This document shows, one piece after another, positions 37,661 through 52,138 of a stretch of 64,000 bases of DNA. The position numbers and the translations under genes are program-made. Under the pieces are notes generated by a model that was given only the letters and a program-made list of their open reading frames with translations, had not been told where the DNA came from and searched no databases. The stretch comes from Montifringilla adamsi (lineage: Eukaryota > Chordata > Aves > Passeriformes > Passeridae). The first letter of the stretch is position 1, and each line of letters opens with the position of its first letter. The DNA is taken from NCBI GenBank assembly GCA_017590115.1, contig JAGGNK010006224.1:91592-155591 (forward strand), written 5' to 3'.

Positions 37661-40600
37661 GGAAGGGTGGGAAAAATGTCTTTTCTCCTTTTTGAAAGTT
37701 AGGGGTTTCCAGGAGCAAGACCCTGGGCCAGTTACAGTGACATTGTTCCTTTTTTGGATGCTAGTTGTCCCTTGTAAAATCAGTTATATCTCAAAGGCCC
37801 CTACCCTGCCAAAGACCCATCCAAATTGTCATTTTATTCTCCATTTCCACCATCTCAGGGTCTGCGTGATTCCTTCATCTGATGGTATTTGGCATCCAAG
37901 GCAGTGCTGACAGAGTTGATCCATGGGCTCTGGTGTCAGATGAATTCAGACATAGACTGCACAACTAAATGCAGGCTCTGGTCACATAGCCAGGGTACAC
38001 AAATGTTTGGGCATAGAGCAGGGGCATGGGATCATCATATAACAGAAGAGGTCTTCATTTCATTGTGAGATGAGTCCTGTCTGATCCTCAGATGAGATCC
38101 ACACATGCCTACAAACTAGTGGTGGAATGACTGAAAGGGAGAGGGCAGTGTCCTTCCACTCTCTGAGCCAGGTAGTGCCCTGGTTCCCTGTGCCTGGAGC
38201 ATCTGTGTGTGGGTGTACAGGAGGTGAAAAGCTGAATGGTTATGCATTGCAATTATTACTAAAGAATAATCTGAAAGCAAGACTTTATGTTAGATTATTT
38301 CTGTGACACAGTTAAAACCAATTCATATCAATAGATTTGAAATTTTTAAAGTATTTAGTGTGTGCAGATGTTAAATAAAACATACTTCAGAAGTTTTTTT
38401 ATAACATTTCATTATGCTGTAAAAACTTGAAGCTCTTTTCTGGTAAGCAAAATCACTTATTTTTTGTTCCAAAACAAATTCCTTAATTTTCAATTAAATC
38501 AACACTATTAGAATAGCTAAACCAAGATGTTTTCAAAATGCAAATGATTTTCATGTGTTGGCATTGTATGGCTGATTTCAAACACATTGCAGTGCCTAAA
38601 TTTGAAAGAATGGAGAAGATGATGTATCTGTTCTTGTTTTTCAGATTCTTGCACCCTTGAGAGTTGCCTTCTCTGTATGTGGCAACCAATGAAATAGACA
38701 TAAAAGGAGGCAAGGAAAGTGTGTTAGTTAATCTTAGCTCTTGCTTCCGTATTCTGTCAACTTCTCTTCAAATTCTCCTTCCAAAGGAGGACCACATGGT
38801 TGGGCTTACTCAAGAAATGGGTGAAACAGAAAACACACAGAAAAGTGCTGTGTGTTGTAAAGGCAAGTCCCCATTGAAGTAGGCATAAAATAATCCTCTC
38901 AGTCTCTCCAGCACTGTGAAGTTGCCTAGGTTTATGATGATAATACTGTTCTGTTTCCCTTATTTAATCCTCTTTTTTTCATGGTGAAGTTTTAGCAATT
39001 GTAAGGCAAAAAATACATAAAGCTATTAAAGCAGGAGTTGGGTCAAACTAAGCTGAAGAGGATTGGGGGTAGGCTTTGCCTTCTCCTTTAAAAAGTTTTA
39101 ATGTGCATTATCCTTAGCTTTGTGGCTAAATCAAGCCATTATGTCATAAGGATAAGCACTTTGGGGGCATTTTCTCTGGTCTGAAAAAGGACAGCTTTGT
39201 GTACCATGTTAACTACAAACTGATCCAAGACAAAAAAAAATCACCCATGTTAACAGAGCTGAAGACAAACCAGTTTCTCAAAATCAGTTGCTGAGATTTG
39301 TTTTTTTCCCCATGATTTCAAGTTTTTATGCATTTGTGGAATTGACGAATCCATACTAAAAACATACTTCAAGTGCACCTACTTTTTTTTTTTTTCATAA
39401 TTTTGCTGAAAAGTTAATGTCACAACATAATATACCAAGCAGCAATGCTGATAAGGATGGTGGGCCACAGAACTTAGTGTCTGCAAAGTGGAAACTATTT
39501 ATTCACCTGCTTTCCCCTGTTCCACCAGTACAATTATGGCAGCATCCAGATGTCTTCTTTTCTCTTCCTATGGCTGTTCATGCCATGGGTGCTACAGCAT
39601 CCCTTCTCACACAGCAGAGGAGCTCCATCTGTATTTGCTTTTCTCTGAAAGACTGTGTGCTGAAAAAAAGGCCTAATGGCATCTTTTGCCTGATGCTATG
39701 AAATGAATTTCTGAAAGTCTTCTCTGCAACAGGGACTTTTATATTCTAGCAAACAAATTTTTCATTTTTCCCAGACAGGAAAACCCATATGGGACATTAG
39801 AAGGAATACTGTTAATGATTCTGAGGATTGTCACTTCCAAAGCACAGACTACCTCTTGTGATTATCTGCCAAAAGTTACATGTGTTATCCCAACTGCCTT
39901 TTTGAAAATCTTCTCCCAACATCAGGACAAAGCTTACATACCAGTTTACTCTTGGAGATGGGTATTCCGCTGTGAAAGGATGTAAGTTACCCATAACAAA
40001 GATAAATTATGTTAGTGGTGCCAATTGAAATTTTTCCCTTGCTTGGTTTAAAAGCATTTTTTTCTCTCTCTAACAGGTTGTAAAAGAAGCCATAAAATTA
40101 ATTTGAGTAATGTTTGTATTGAAAGAAATGCTATAATAGGCAGACAATTGTGATGTTTTAGGAGGAGTTGTTTCCCTGGAGTTGTAAGGAAAGTTTTAAG
40201 GTTTTGACTTGGTGTTTCTATCTTTCTCATAATATGTGTCAAATGAGTGAATTTAAACTGTAATCTTTTCCAATGCAGATGGATTAATTTCAAAAACATA
40301 ACTTTTATGAAGAGTCTTATTTATGAAAAACAGATTAGTCCTTTGCTTCTGCTGTTGAGCACTTATTCTTCTATTGATCAGTTTAGGGTTTGCTTTTTGC
40401 CTCCTTTTTTGTGTTCATCTCTTCCTCCCTGTTAACTGCAATCTCCCACTGAAAGCACCTTGCCCTTGTAGCAAACCACTGCAAACCTATGTGATTCAAA
40501 AGAAAAGCAAATCAGATTACTCTTTTTCCCTCCCCGGAACTGTAATGAGATCTAAATCAGAAAAAAACTTGTATTGCTTTTATTGGGACACTTGACACCA

Positions 40601-42251
40601 TAGCAGACTGGCATTGTTGTTGATAGTGCAGCATTCCTTCCTCATTTCCAAAACCTGAGATATAGCAGATTGCTTTAACATCCTACTTTAGGTAAACTTC
40701 CATGACTTCTCTGTCTTCTGGCTGGTGGCCTCAAGTTGCCAACAAGGACTATAAAAAACAAACAAACAAAAAAACCCCATGTAGTTTAATGTTTAAGCAC
40801 ATCTTGTATTATTACCAACTTCTGGGCTAGCACAAAATGAGTGTCCTTATAACTGAATGTGTAAAAGAGGGTTATCCCCTCGTCAAGCCTGTGAACCTAG
40901 AAGGCTAAATTTGATAGTGTTGGAAGGTAGAGTGCCTGTGGTAATACATCTAGATCTGAAATCATGGTATTTTATCCCTGTGGCCTCTAAAATATATTGA
41001 GACTGTCAAATCAGGAATCTCTGTTTTTCTCAATGTAATTCAAACTCTTCTCTTGGATCTTAGAGTGTCTTGTTCTTTCCTCCTAAACTAAGAACTCTTC
41101 AAGGCATATTTATTAAATAAAAGCAGCAAAGTGAATATTGAACTGCTGATGTTCCCAGCTAGTAGTGGATGAACAAGGTATTCTGTTAATCCTGCAGGGA
41201 TGCAAACCAAAATGTCAGAGTATTACATTGGTTTTCGTTTACTTTTCTGAAATGGTGATGTGTCAGTGTGCTGTGTGTCTGCCATGTAGTCATCTATGTG
41301 AACACAGCAAATTTACTGAAAAACTGAATTGTTGATTTGGATTCATTTTTAGCCTAGGTCCCTAAAAAAAATGAGGCTTTATACATGCCCCCACAACCCT
41401 TTCTGGCCCTTTGCTTTGACAGCACTATCAAATTTAACAGAGAAAGGGAGAAAAAAAATAGTGTTCTGGATGACATAATGTTCCTGTAAGATTCTTGAAA
41501 ATACGGGCCTAGAGAAAGGACAACATTGCTACTCCAAAATGAAGGAAGGGGGAGTGGGAGCAAATTTCTTTGCCACTAAAGAAACCAAACAGAGGGAGAT
41601 GGTGGGAGAGAAGGGGACATCTTGATAACAAATGGGGATTTCTTACTCCGCTCTTTTCAGAATATTACTAGACTTTGATGCCAGGAAGGAAAATAGGATT
41701 TTTTTCATGAGAAGTGTGTTTGGATTTGCTGCAGAAACAAGTGGATTTGTCTATTTACCTGTGTAAATATTTGGACTTTGAAATACTATAGTCCCCAGCA
41801 ATGATGTCATTTATCATAATAGTACTGTCTTTTACTGATGTTTTTCCCTTACGATGAAGTAAGCAAGTTCTTTTGTTTTAGCAGTTACTGCTTCTAATGT
41901 AATGGGTGAGGCAGAAGAAATCACTAGCAGTACTATTTTATCAAGGTTACTGAGATGCTTTTGCTATAAGGTGCAGGCAATGTAGGATAATACTGGTTTT
42001 TTTCCCTTTGGAATCCAGTGATCATCTTTGTGTGGAAATGCATTAAAGATATTTGCTTGAAGTCACTTAAAATGTGATGTACCAAGGGGGGAAAAGAGGC
42101 ATTTGTCTATAATTTATGGAGTAAAAAACTCACAGAACATAAAAAAAATTTACTAATTTATCAGTAGAATTATTTTAAAAATCCTATAGAAGTTAGTAGA
42201 AAATATAGGCTGCCAACAAATTCATCAGAAAAAATTATCATAGCATAACTT

Positions 42252-42272
42252 ACAAGGTTTTAGAAACCTTGT
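42252..42272. repeat. Perfect 9-bp hairpin
   Basis: acaaggttt and its complement aaaccttgt around a tag loop. Short; a role is not implied. Confidence 0.8.
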
Positions 42273-43737
42273 TACAGAATTATAGTAGAATATCAGTGTT
42301 TGCTTGAAATAGCCTGTCATGCTAGCTCATTTTTGCTTTGATGACATGAATAATTAATTTCTTTGGATAAAAGTGGATATTTAGACTGGCAAGAGAGGAT
42401 TTGCAGGTGCAATAATGAGTCCTCAGGCAGGAATATTTGAAGTAAGGAAGTCTGGGAAGAATATTTTTACTGATGCTGTAATTGAAATAATACATTATAA
42501 AATTGCTTTTAAATTCTGTTGCATATAACTAAACACTATGAAATTACTTAGTTTGGTGTCTCATATTTGCTTGCTGAACAGTCAAGTGGGTCAATCTACC
42601 AAATTTTGATATTTTCTGATGTTTGCAGGATTTCTGCTTGGTGACACTTCATTTGGTAAAGCTGCTAAATTTTTTAGCCAAGACCTGACTACATACCTGT
42701 GCCCCACAAACTGGAGTTAAAACTGATCACTTTTGCACAGCCTCTTTATAATTTGCCTCTGAATTGCAAATGAGACATGAATGCATACAGGAGAGAAGGG
42801 GACTTGTGTGGCCACGTATAACAAATGTTTTACACTAACCAGATTATGCACATCTTTTGAACAGACAGTCTGTTCTGTTGTTTGCAATAAAGGGAACATA
42901 AGCAAATAAAGTCTAGTGGTATTTGCTCTTTTTCAGGACAGTTTCTGAACAGGATTCAGATGATACAATTTCTAAGGAATATGTTATAATTACAGCCATA
43001 TTTTGTGTGTGTATATATATATATGGCATTTACATGAGTAATGCATTTAATGATGTAAATACATATAATATGGCAGGTTTTCCGTGGAAAATGCTGCTAA
43101 GAGGATCAGAATTTGATCTCATAATACCCTTCACAGCCTCTCATTGACCCAGAGTGAAGGATAGTTTAGTTCTGGTGGTCACCAAACAGATCAGCAGCTC
43201 ACATTCTTGCTGCTGACATTCCATTTGAACTGAAATTGCTAAAAAATAACGTCTTGTTTTAAAATTTGTGAAAATCTCTCCCCAAAATGATATTGTGCAA
43301 CTTATTAAAAAAGGTTTTCTCCATTTCAGGGTTTAAATTCCTCTGAAAATGATTTTTAGTACATAAATGAACAATTTCTGACCTTGTTCCTTCCCTTTTC
43401 TTCTCAGGGTTGAGCCATTTTTCTATATTGTGTCCTGTCCCCACAGGTGTAGGTTTTTCCCTTTTGGTCTGTCAGAGGCTCTTCCTGTCCCTGAAAAGTG
43501 CTGCTAATGAAATAATCTTTTTCCCAGCTGCTTCAGATGCATCTTCTGTTCCACTGCTGAGGCCCATCCTGTAGACTAAGCCACTTACTTCCCCTTGTTT
43601 AAATATCTTATAAACAACCATTCTTGTGACTAACTGAAGAAAACAAGCAGATCATTTCATGCTGCAAACGTACTTTCCTTGAAACATCTGCGGTTTTTCT
43701 GCTGCCCTCACTTCCACTCTGCAGCCCTTTCCTTTCT

Positions 43738-44095
43738 CATAGAAGAGAATGGCTTGGGTTGAAAGGGTCCTTAAACATCATCTTGTTTCAAATTCCCTGC
43801 CATGGCCAGAACACTTTTCACTAGACCAGATTGCTCAAAGCTGTATCCAACTTGGTCTTTAACATGTCTGGGGATGGGACATCCCTAACTTCTCTGGGCA
43901 GGCTGTTCCAGGGCCTCACCACCCTCACAATAAAGAATTTCTTCCTAATATCTTACCTAAATCTAGCCTCTTTCAGTTTAAAGTTATTATCTCTTGTTCT
44001 ATCACCACATATTCTCCCTTTCTGGTGTTGTACCAAAGACTGAGGAGCCCCTTGGGCCAGGGAATGTCTGCAGGTCATGGAGGGCAGCTCATCAT
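43738..44095 (-). mobile_element. CR1 LINE 3' fragment in intron 1
   Basis: Starts catagaagagaatggcttgg and continues through well-preserved CR1 text (ggctgttccagggcctcacc at 43900-43919, then the aagaatttcttcctaatatc segment). Antisense to RPS6KA2. Ends near 44095 where the similarity fades. Confidence 0.9.
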
Positions 44096-47000
44096 TCCTA
44101 TTTAAGTCCTAACTGCTGAGAGATGTTTTTGCTTTTGCACTGAAATTTTCTAATACACACTGTGCACCATCTACTAGTGACACACATGGCTTAAATATGA
44201 AATCACCAGTTGCATACCTCTTTGGTTTTTCAAATATCTGTGCTGCTTTACAAAGCCTTCTAGCTTTTCCTTTCACTGTTCATCATGCTAGGGAAGTTAA
44301 TGGCTTGTACCCAAACCTTTCTCTGGGTTGCCAGTGCATTTATTAGCATAATGTTAAAGACTATGAGAATTTTTGATTCTGTATGATAATCAAAACTATC
44401 TGCATGATTATAATGGTAAAACTCCAAAACAAAATTCAGACATTCTTTTGGTTCAAATAATAAATGTGTGTTCTCCACTGTGCTCCATTAATTACTGATA
44501 AATAGCTCTCACTTACAGAGAATACCCACACTGTCAAGCTTCCCCAGTGTTAGTACACCAGTGTTTTATTTCACAACCAGTCTGTTCACAAGCTACTTAT
44601 TTTTCTTAGAAACTTGAAGATGGGAAATACTCCATTTATTTGTTGTGCAAATGTCTCTGAGACCAGACAGACACTCCCTGCTCACTGCACTGGAGTTGTT
44701 TATTGTGCCACCATGGTGAGCTCTTGTGCTCTTAACTGTCCTGATTTCAGTGGTACTGCAGCCACCTTCTAGAGAACCAGGTTTATGCTTACTACTCCTA
44801 CGCTAAAAGCACTTTGGTTCTGGACCAACCAACACTGAACTCCCCAGCAGTCTTTTAGTACACTTTTCCTAGAGCTTACTTTATGTATGCACTCTGGATT
44901 AATATTCAGGGGTTCCTGGTAGTTTGAGCAAAGACACACAAATACTGTAAGGTTTCCAAACCCAAAGAGTTTTATCTTATGGAGGGAAAAAAAAAAGAAA
45001 AAAGTGCAGTGTCAGAATAAAGTTTGCATGTGTTTCCTTGCCTTTGTTTCTTCCCCTGCCTAGGCATTCTTGGGTTTTGATCAGGGTGCTCTAAGGGGTC
45101 TTATGGATTTATATTCAGATCTCTGCATCTGATGAATCTTAAAAAGTTTTTTATCTTACAAAGTCCTTCACAGCTTCCCATCACAGATACTCCTCTGAAA
45201 GGATTTGTGCTCTGATCGCATTGTTTCTCTTCCTGACTAGTCACATTCCACAATACCCTTCTCTGGAGGGGTGTATAAAGAGGAAAACAACTAAATATAG
45301 ATCACAGAGAGAGAAGAAATAGAATGCAACGGTGTGCATAAAGCAAAGGACTGCTTGCACAGATGGTGTAGGGCCTAGAGGAAATGTGGAGGGGGAGAGC
45401 AAGAGAGAGGCATGAGAATGAACAGTGATGGGGAAAAAAATTACCTGTGGCATAAACTGTTCATGGGAAAAAGGAGGCAGGCAGAACATCCCTCTGTTGC
45501 CTGGGGCAATCTGTAATGAACTGGGTTAGCATGATCAGAGAACAGAGACCAAACTAGACTTGAAATCTTGCTTCCTTCATGATTAGCTGCTGCCTTGATT
45601 AGAAGCTGGTCAGCAGAACAGTCTTGAATACTGCAGCCACCCCCTTGGGGCCAGCCCGCTTTGGTGGAGCAGAAGGCAGGGGGGGTCAGCCTTCATATTA
45701 AACAGAACATAAATATAATCTCATGGAATGGCACACCATGAGAAATTTAGGGAGGTGCTATTTCAGGCATCTTCCTGCCTTGGTCTATTACATTTTTTAG
45801 TTTTATTCTCTTATATATTAACACAAGTTGCTGACCCAGAGCAGTCTAACAGTCTCTGGTCAACAGACTGGCTTACAGGACAAAGAGGAACCTTACATCT
45901 CTCCTTCTCCTTCCTGCAGTCCTTACCCAGCTCTTACCCTTCCTGCCCAAGCAGGTGAGATGTGACTGTGGCACATTGCTGTGCCCTTACACATATGCAG
46001 TGGGACCCATCTGTATTCCCAGTTTCCACTTTCTCAGCAGACATGCGTTGCTTTGAGTGCCTCTGTAAATTGGGAGGATGAAGTGCTTCTGTGGTAAATT
46101 ACCCCACTCTGCAGCAGTGGCAGCAGGTGGGAATGGGTGGCCGTGCTTCAGCAGCCTGCAGACAACACCCTAGTGTCTCAGCTCAAATCATGGACAAAGC
46201 AGGGCTGACACTGATACCCCAGGCTGTGGACTAGGGCAGTGATGGGCAGATCTCTATCTGTACTGTCTCTGACACGGGATTAGTAATTTTCAAGGGAGAC
46301 GGAGGAACATATTTGATTGGGAAGCAGAAACATATTAGATTGCCATTCCTAAATCTGCAAAACCATGATGGTTGGAGCCTTGGTTCATTTTTGGAAGGAT
46401 ACAGAGAAATCTGTGTAAATGAAGACTGGATTTGAAACCTTCTGCTGCTTCATTCTGTGCACAAATAGCTTCTCTACAAATAATATGTTGTCTGCCTTTC
46501 TATTCCCCAGCATTCTTCCAGCAGTTCTGCACAGGCTAGACAGTCAGTTGCTGATGACTTTTTGGAATTGATGGTTATGTGGAGCTTTTTATATTGCCAA
46601 GCAATTTTATACTGTTTTGTTTTCTGGTCTATGTATAAGTCTGCAATTACTCATATTTTTTTGTTTAGAAATGCATTTGGAAAAAAATTATAGTGACAAA
46701 AAATAGCCATCCAAAATCCCATTTAAGTGTTAACACTATTCTTCATTCTACCTTTTATTAGTGAAATGAGACATGTTCATTTGAGGAAATTTTTTCTTGT
46801 TTGAGAAAGAATGAGAAAAAAAGACCATTGTAGAAAACCTTTAAGGGGTCTATTTTTCTGGAAATTAAACAAATAACAGATTTTATAATGTTTCAAAATG
46901 GGGAATAAGTTTGGGTTGGTTTTTTTGTTTGCTTTTGGTTCTTTTGTTTTTATTTAACCAACTCATTTAGAAGAATATTATTTGACACGTAATTAATTTT

Positions 47001-50000
47001 TACAAATCAAATATATGTGTATTAGTATTGTTGGATTTAAAGCACCAGAGAGCTAAGTCTGATATTAATCTGTGGAAAGATCATCTTTGAAGAGATTATA
47101 CTGCTAGTATTTTGATGAGAAATACTACTTATTATTGAGAAAGAGCCAGTAATTGCATTTATATTACAGCAGAAAATTATGAGGGGTAAAATCAATGTAT
47201 ACCAGCTGTTGTCTTCAAAATACTGCAGACTGACTCCATTGTGCATTCTCCTGGATGATAAAATCTATTGTGTGTACCTGCACAGTTTTGGTTTTATTTT
47301 GTTTCTTTTTCTGACTGTCGGGAAAGGTACCTTACTGTTCGAAAAGATTATCTGATTATAGCACAGTAATGAAAGGTGACACATCTCACCGGTTCTGTCC
47401 CCAGTAAGACCAAGGTGGCCTAGCAGTAGAACCAGTGCAGAGAAGGCTGTACAGAGAGTGCTGTACCCATCCAGTGTCCAATAGAAATATCCTATTAGTC
47501 CTTTAGAGATGGAGGTCTGCTGGAGACTTCAAATTGTTCTGTGAGTTTTGTTCTTTTCTTCTAACAAGGAGGTTCTCTAAGGTAGAATTGGGATTGTTTT
47601 TTTAATGTGGTATTAACTGGCATTACTTCTCAGGTTGAAACTCTTTAATATCAATACTTGCTACATAGGTCTAACCTAATGTTGGTTAGACAAGTAACTG
47701 TGAATTAACAATAAGGTAGATGGTTAAGAATCTGTTTTGTATATGCCCAGTGAAGGCTATTGTCAGTTGTTGTTAAAGATGTCTGCATTTTTGTTGCTTT
47801 ATGTATTATCTGTTATTCTAAAAGTATATGAGTGCTTATGCAGCTTTATATGCTCTATATTTATGAGAAATCACAATTCAAATGGACAGTTGGGTGATGA
47901 TGAGTTGAAGCCTTCAGTTTCTTTATTTAGTACATACAGAGAGCTGTCGATTCTCCATGGCCCCTGCCTCCTTTCCCCAGTTCTGGCCCCTGATGCCATC
48001 AGCAGTCCTGCTGTAGTCCCTGGATGTACACAGGTGTGTGCATGCAAATTAACACACACATATACACACACGAGTGCCTGTCCTACCTTGTCTGTGCTCC
48101 GGACAGCTCATTTCACAGATTTCAAGCTTGCCCCCGCCTCGGGATCACAACCACCACAGCCTGAGCCCATTGGTCCATACCCTGAGCCTTGGGTGTGTCT
48201 GAGGACAGGCTCTGATGCCTTTCTTTTTGGGATATTTTGCCACAAAATGCAGGAAGAACAGTGGCCTTTCAGTTCATTTGAGGAGCTATTTCTTTAGCTG
48301 TTGCTGCTCTGTGTTGGTGCTCACCGACAGGACATGGCCGTGCCAGTTGCTTTGATTGTGAAGATAGAAAATGCTCAGTGGACTTTGTAAGGGATGCAAT
48401 GGCAGGGCTGGCAATGAGGGGCTGTAACAGAAAGGGGAGAAATTAATCTAAACTCAGAAAAAAGATGCAGTGCTTCAGTAGGGGGGAAGGCTCCCTTTGA
48501 ACTCTTACTTAAAATGAGAGAAGGGAGAAGAGAGGAACGGCGCGGAGGGAGGAAAGGAGGCACACTGAAATAGAAGACAGAGAAACAAGGGTGTGGAGAT
48601 GATTGGAGTGAACACTCAATACAAGGCTGAGAAGCTTGTCAGAAGCTTACAGAATGCCGAATGTCTGGAAAAAGCAAAAACCTGTTTTGACTGTTTCAGC
48701 AGCTGTTCCTGCCAGCTGGTTTTGTACTCTGCAAGTCTTGCCCCCATCCTGCTACACCTTCTCCGAAGTGCACTGTGGTGAATCACAGCTGGTAACTCCT
48801 CCAGCTGTAGATGCAGTTTGAACAGAGGAAAGCTAATATCCTCTGGTGTTTCCAGGCTGGAAATTCTGTGAATGATAGACAATCTACCAGCTCCTGGTTT
48901 TTCTAGCATAGCAAGGTCCAGAAAAGAACATGCAGATTGTGCCTGCAATATTACAGAGGAATGCAACAAAAATCTTCTGGAAGAGGGAAGCAAACCCAAC
49001 AGGAGGACTGTGGTTGGTCAAAGTTATATCTCTGTACCAGACAACATTTCTTTCTCATGTTCGCAAATAACAAAGCTAGGCCAGCAAAAGCTTGGTGTTG
49101 CAGATCAGACCTTAAATAATAGTGACATAAGGCTAGCAAACTCAATTATTTCCCATTTTCAGTGACATCTTTTCTGAGTTAGATACTGCTGTTCTGTAAC
49201 ACCTTCAGCAGAGCATCACAGGCAATCTGCCATTTGAAATTTTCTTTAAGGGCTTTGCTGGAAGAATAACCTGTCTTTTACAGCATTCACTCCATGTGCA
49301 TAGAACTACAGTCAAAATCTGGAACAGATCACTATCATGATGTTGCTGAGTTACCTGTGTTTTTCTAGATTATGTTGTTATCCTTCTGTAATACAAAAAT
49401 GCTAATAATACTTACAGTCTCACTTGCATGATTCTTTTTGCAAGGTTCATGTACTTTGCATTCCCCAAAACTTGAATAATGAGCCTAAGTTGACAGATCT
49501 GGGGTTAGTTTTGGTTTGGTTTCGTTGGGTTTTCTTCAGAGTCAAGAGTTAATTTTCTGGGGAAAAACTGGGCCCACAGACTGAAGGGCTCATTTGTCAG
49601 TATATAGTCCATGCCAGTTTTTAAAAAGATGCTGGGTTAATATCTCTAGAGTATATGGTACTAGAGAGAAAAAACATTTATGTTCCTCCATTGCTACAAA
49701 ATGTTAAAGATATGCACACATACAAAAAAAAGTCCCTCATTTAACTCTTCAATAATTATTTCATTTATTAAAATTACCACCAAAACTCTGAAAAGCAATG
49801 CTACTCTTTTCAAAGCCACTTCTACTAACTTTACAAATCTATTTTAATAGGATTTCAGTTTATTATATATTTAAGCAAGGCCTTCAACATGTAAATTTTA
49901 ACATTCAAGACAAAAGCCAAAATTACTTGCTGAGACCAGGCTGCATTTAACATGGGATATAAAAGTAATACTTTAGAATACAATGAAAGCTGAAGCTCAA

Positions 50001-50126
50001 GCTCAGCTATTACAAATTCACTCTGAGGCCTTGAATGAGGCTTGGACCAATATGATGGCCTTTGAGATTAAGTTTTCATCTGAAGGGAGCTTTTTTCTTA
50101 CTTTTGTGTAGTACTGCAAATTGTAA

Positions 50127-50194
50127 AACAGCAATTATTTGTATGTAAAACAGTATATTAAACAGCAATTATTTGTATGTAAAACAGTATATTA
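50127..50194. repeat. Perfect 34-bp tandem duplication
   Basis: Two identical 34-base units (aacagcaattatttgtatgt... ending cagtatatta) lie end to end, 50127-50160 and 50161-50194. Identity is complete, which suggests a recent duplication. Confidence 0.95.
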
Positions 50195-51252
50195 AAAATG
50201 CATGCTTCCAATCCTGCATTTCCAGTGATATGCAAGGCAGTAAACAGCTGATAGCATATTGGACCGTGTACCAAGTAACGTTTGCAATTTTAATTTGGAA
50301 GAATGTGTTATTTTCAGTGTGCATGAGGTGTGTGCAGATCAGTTTTCTGCTGGGATGGCAGGTTAAGGTGCAGTGGTTCACTGTGCTTCCCAGGGAAGAG
50401 ATTCAGGGCTGCTGACGTGTGAGTTCACTGCTGTAAGCAGCATGGGCTGGGTTTTTCTAAACCTTCCCCAGTACTTCTAGCAAAATATGATTCTCTTCCT
50501 TTGAGCTCTATGTCTGTAAGATCATGAGGTCTATAGTGTCATGTGAACTAAGAATAAATGTGGAAAAACAAATCAGTAACACACAGCACATTTGTGTAAG
50601 CAAACGACTGCTCAGTTCTTGGGCTGTCCTGTGCACTAGTTTTGCCACCAGTTAATGTAAAAGCCTAATGCATCCTCTTCCTGGTAGTTTTCTCCCTTCA
50701 TTGTTGACAGGATGTGCTAAAAATAGTTTCCAGTCTATAGATATCTAAACAATGAAACTACAAATACAATTTTGGGAGTGGGGATGTTGCCACAAACTAT
50801 TTATTTACACTAAGCAGCAGCAGCAGGAGTCAAAACTAGTTTCTATAGATGTAGCTTAGTAGTAATGTCTCCTGAGGTTAGAATATAATTTCTTCCTCAT
50901 TTTGTTTTCAGAGAATGGTTGAGGTAGGGTAGAAATATACTTCCCCCTGAGGAGTGGAGCAATTTGTTTTAAATTTCCATGGTAGTCTGTACACAGCTCA
51001 GAAATTTATCTAGAAGACCTGATGGATCACTCAGCTCCAGCATGCAGAAATTAATGGAGTTTCAAATTATGCTTTGGACAACTATAGTTTTTCCAGTTAT
51101 GATGCCTGATTAAAAGGCTGTAAGTTGTAAGGGGGAAGAATAAGTTTACCCTAGAATTAGGTGAGTTGTTCCTGGTTCATATTCTAAAATCAAATAAGGT
51201 AGGGGTGAATACCTGTGCTCACCTTGAGACAGAGAGTGAGAGTCTGCCTTCT

Positions 51253-51349
51253 TAATTATTAATTAATATTAATAATTAATCATATGAATTAATATAATCA
51301 ATAATATTGATTATATTAATTAATTATTAATATTAATTATTAATTGTAT
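51253..51349. repeat. AT-only imperfect palindrome (cruciform candidate)
   Basis: Core: two perfect 12-base arms (aatataatcaat, 51291-51302, and its complement 51306-51317) around the 3-base loop aat. Outside the core both sides repeat a taattattaatattaatt pattern in inverted orientation, after a 9-base interruption (near 51281-51289) on the left. The whole is almost pure A and T for about 95 bases and is far longer than chance hairpins in the region. Confidence 0.85.
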
Positions 51350-52138
51350 TAATTAGTTGCTTCCTGTACCAGTCTCTGTGGAAGAAGTTTATACTCATTA
51401 TACTTGTATTCCTTCTACTTGCAGTGAGCATGATTAAGGCTTGCAACCTCTATGCCAATGCCCCAAAAATGGCTACAACTGAAGTCTTTGGCCATTTCCC
51501 ACCACTGCAAGTCAGTGCTCTGGTATGTCAAGCCATTATTATTCAAGGGCGGGGAGGAACATGGGAACGGAAGCTGTTACCTGCTAACCTGCTGGAGGGA
51601 TGCTTGGAGTCCAGGCAGGACAGCAGAGTTACCAAGCTGTCGCCATGGGACAAATGCAACCCATATTGAGCAGTTTATGAGAGGGGCAAATTGGTTTTTT
51701 CCCCATCATATTATAAAAGTGGATATAATGTATGTTGGAATGCATGATCTGAACTGTATTTATGATGGTGAATGGGAGATAGGAAACATGTCTTACTAGG
51801 AAAAGCAGTCTGTGATCATGTAGTGCTATTCTTATACTTATTATTAATGACATAGCCTATTGCATACTAGGAAAAGAATGCAGATTTTACACCACTGCAT
51901 TTGTCAAAAAAATCATAATCCCTAGACAAGTCCAGGCAAAGATTGCTAATTTTTTTATGAATAATGCAGAACTATGTCTTATATGTATCTGTCTCTCTAC
52001 AAAATTTTTCACTAGTTCAGGAAAGTGAATGAGCTTCCTCTTATATAACACTTGCTGACTCTCAGAAGGAAAAGGATTTGTTGGTCTGCACATCCTGTAG
52101 CTCTTCTTGCTGCCACCCACTACTTTGTCCAAGGGCTG

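Noticed and set aside
44600..44950. Possible old LTR (tttatt polyadenylation-like signal, moderate GC)
   Set aside because: No second copy in the window, no boundaries and no promoter elements; too weak to call.
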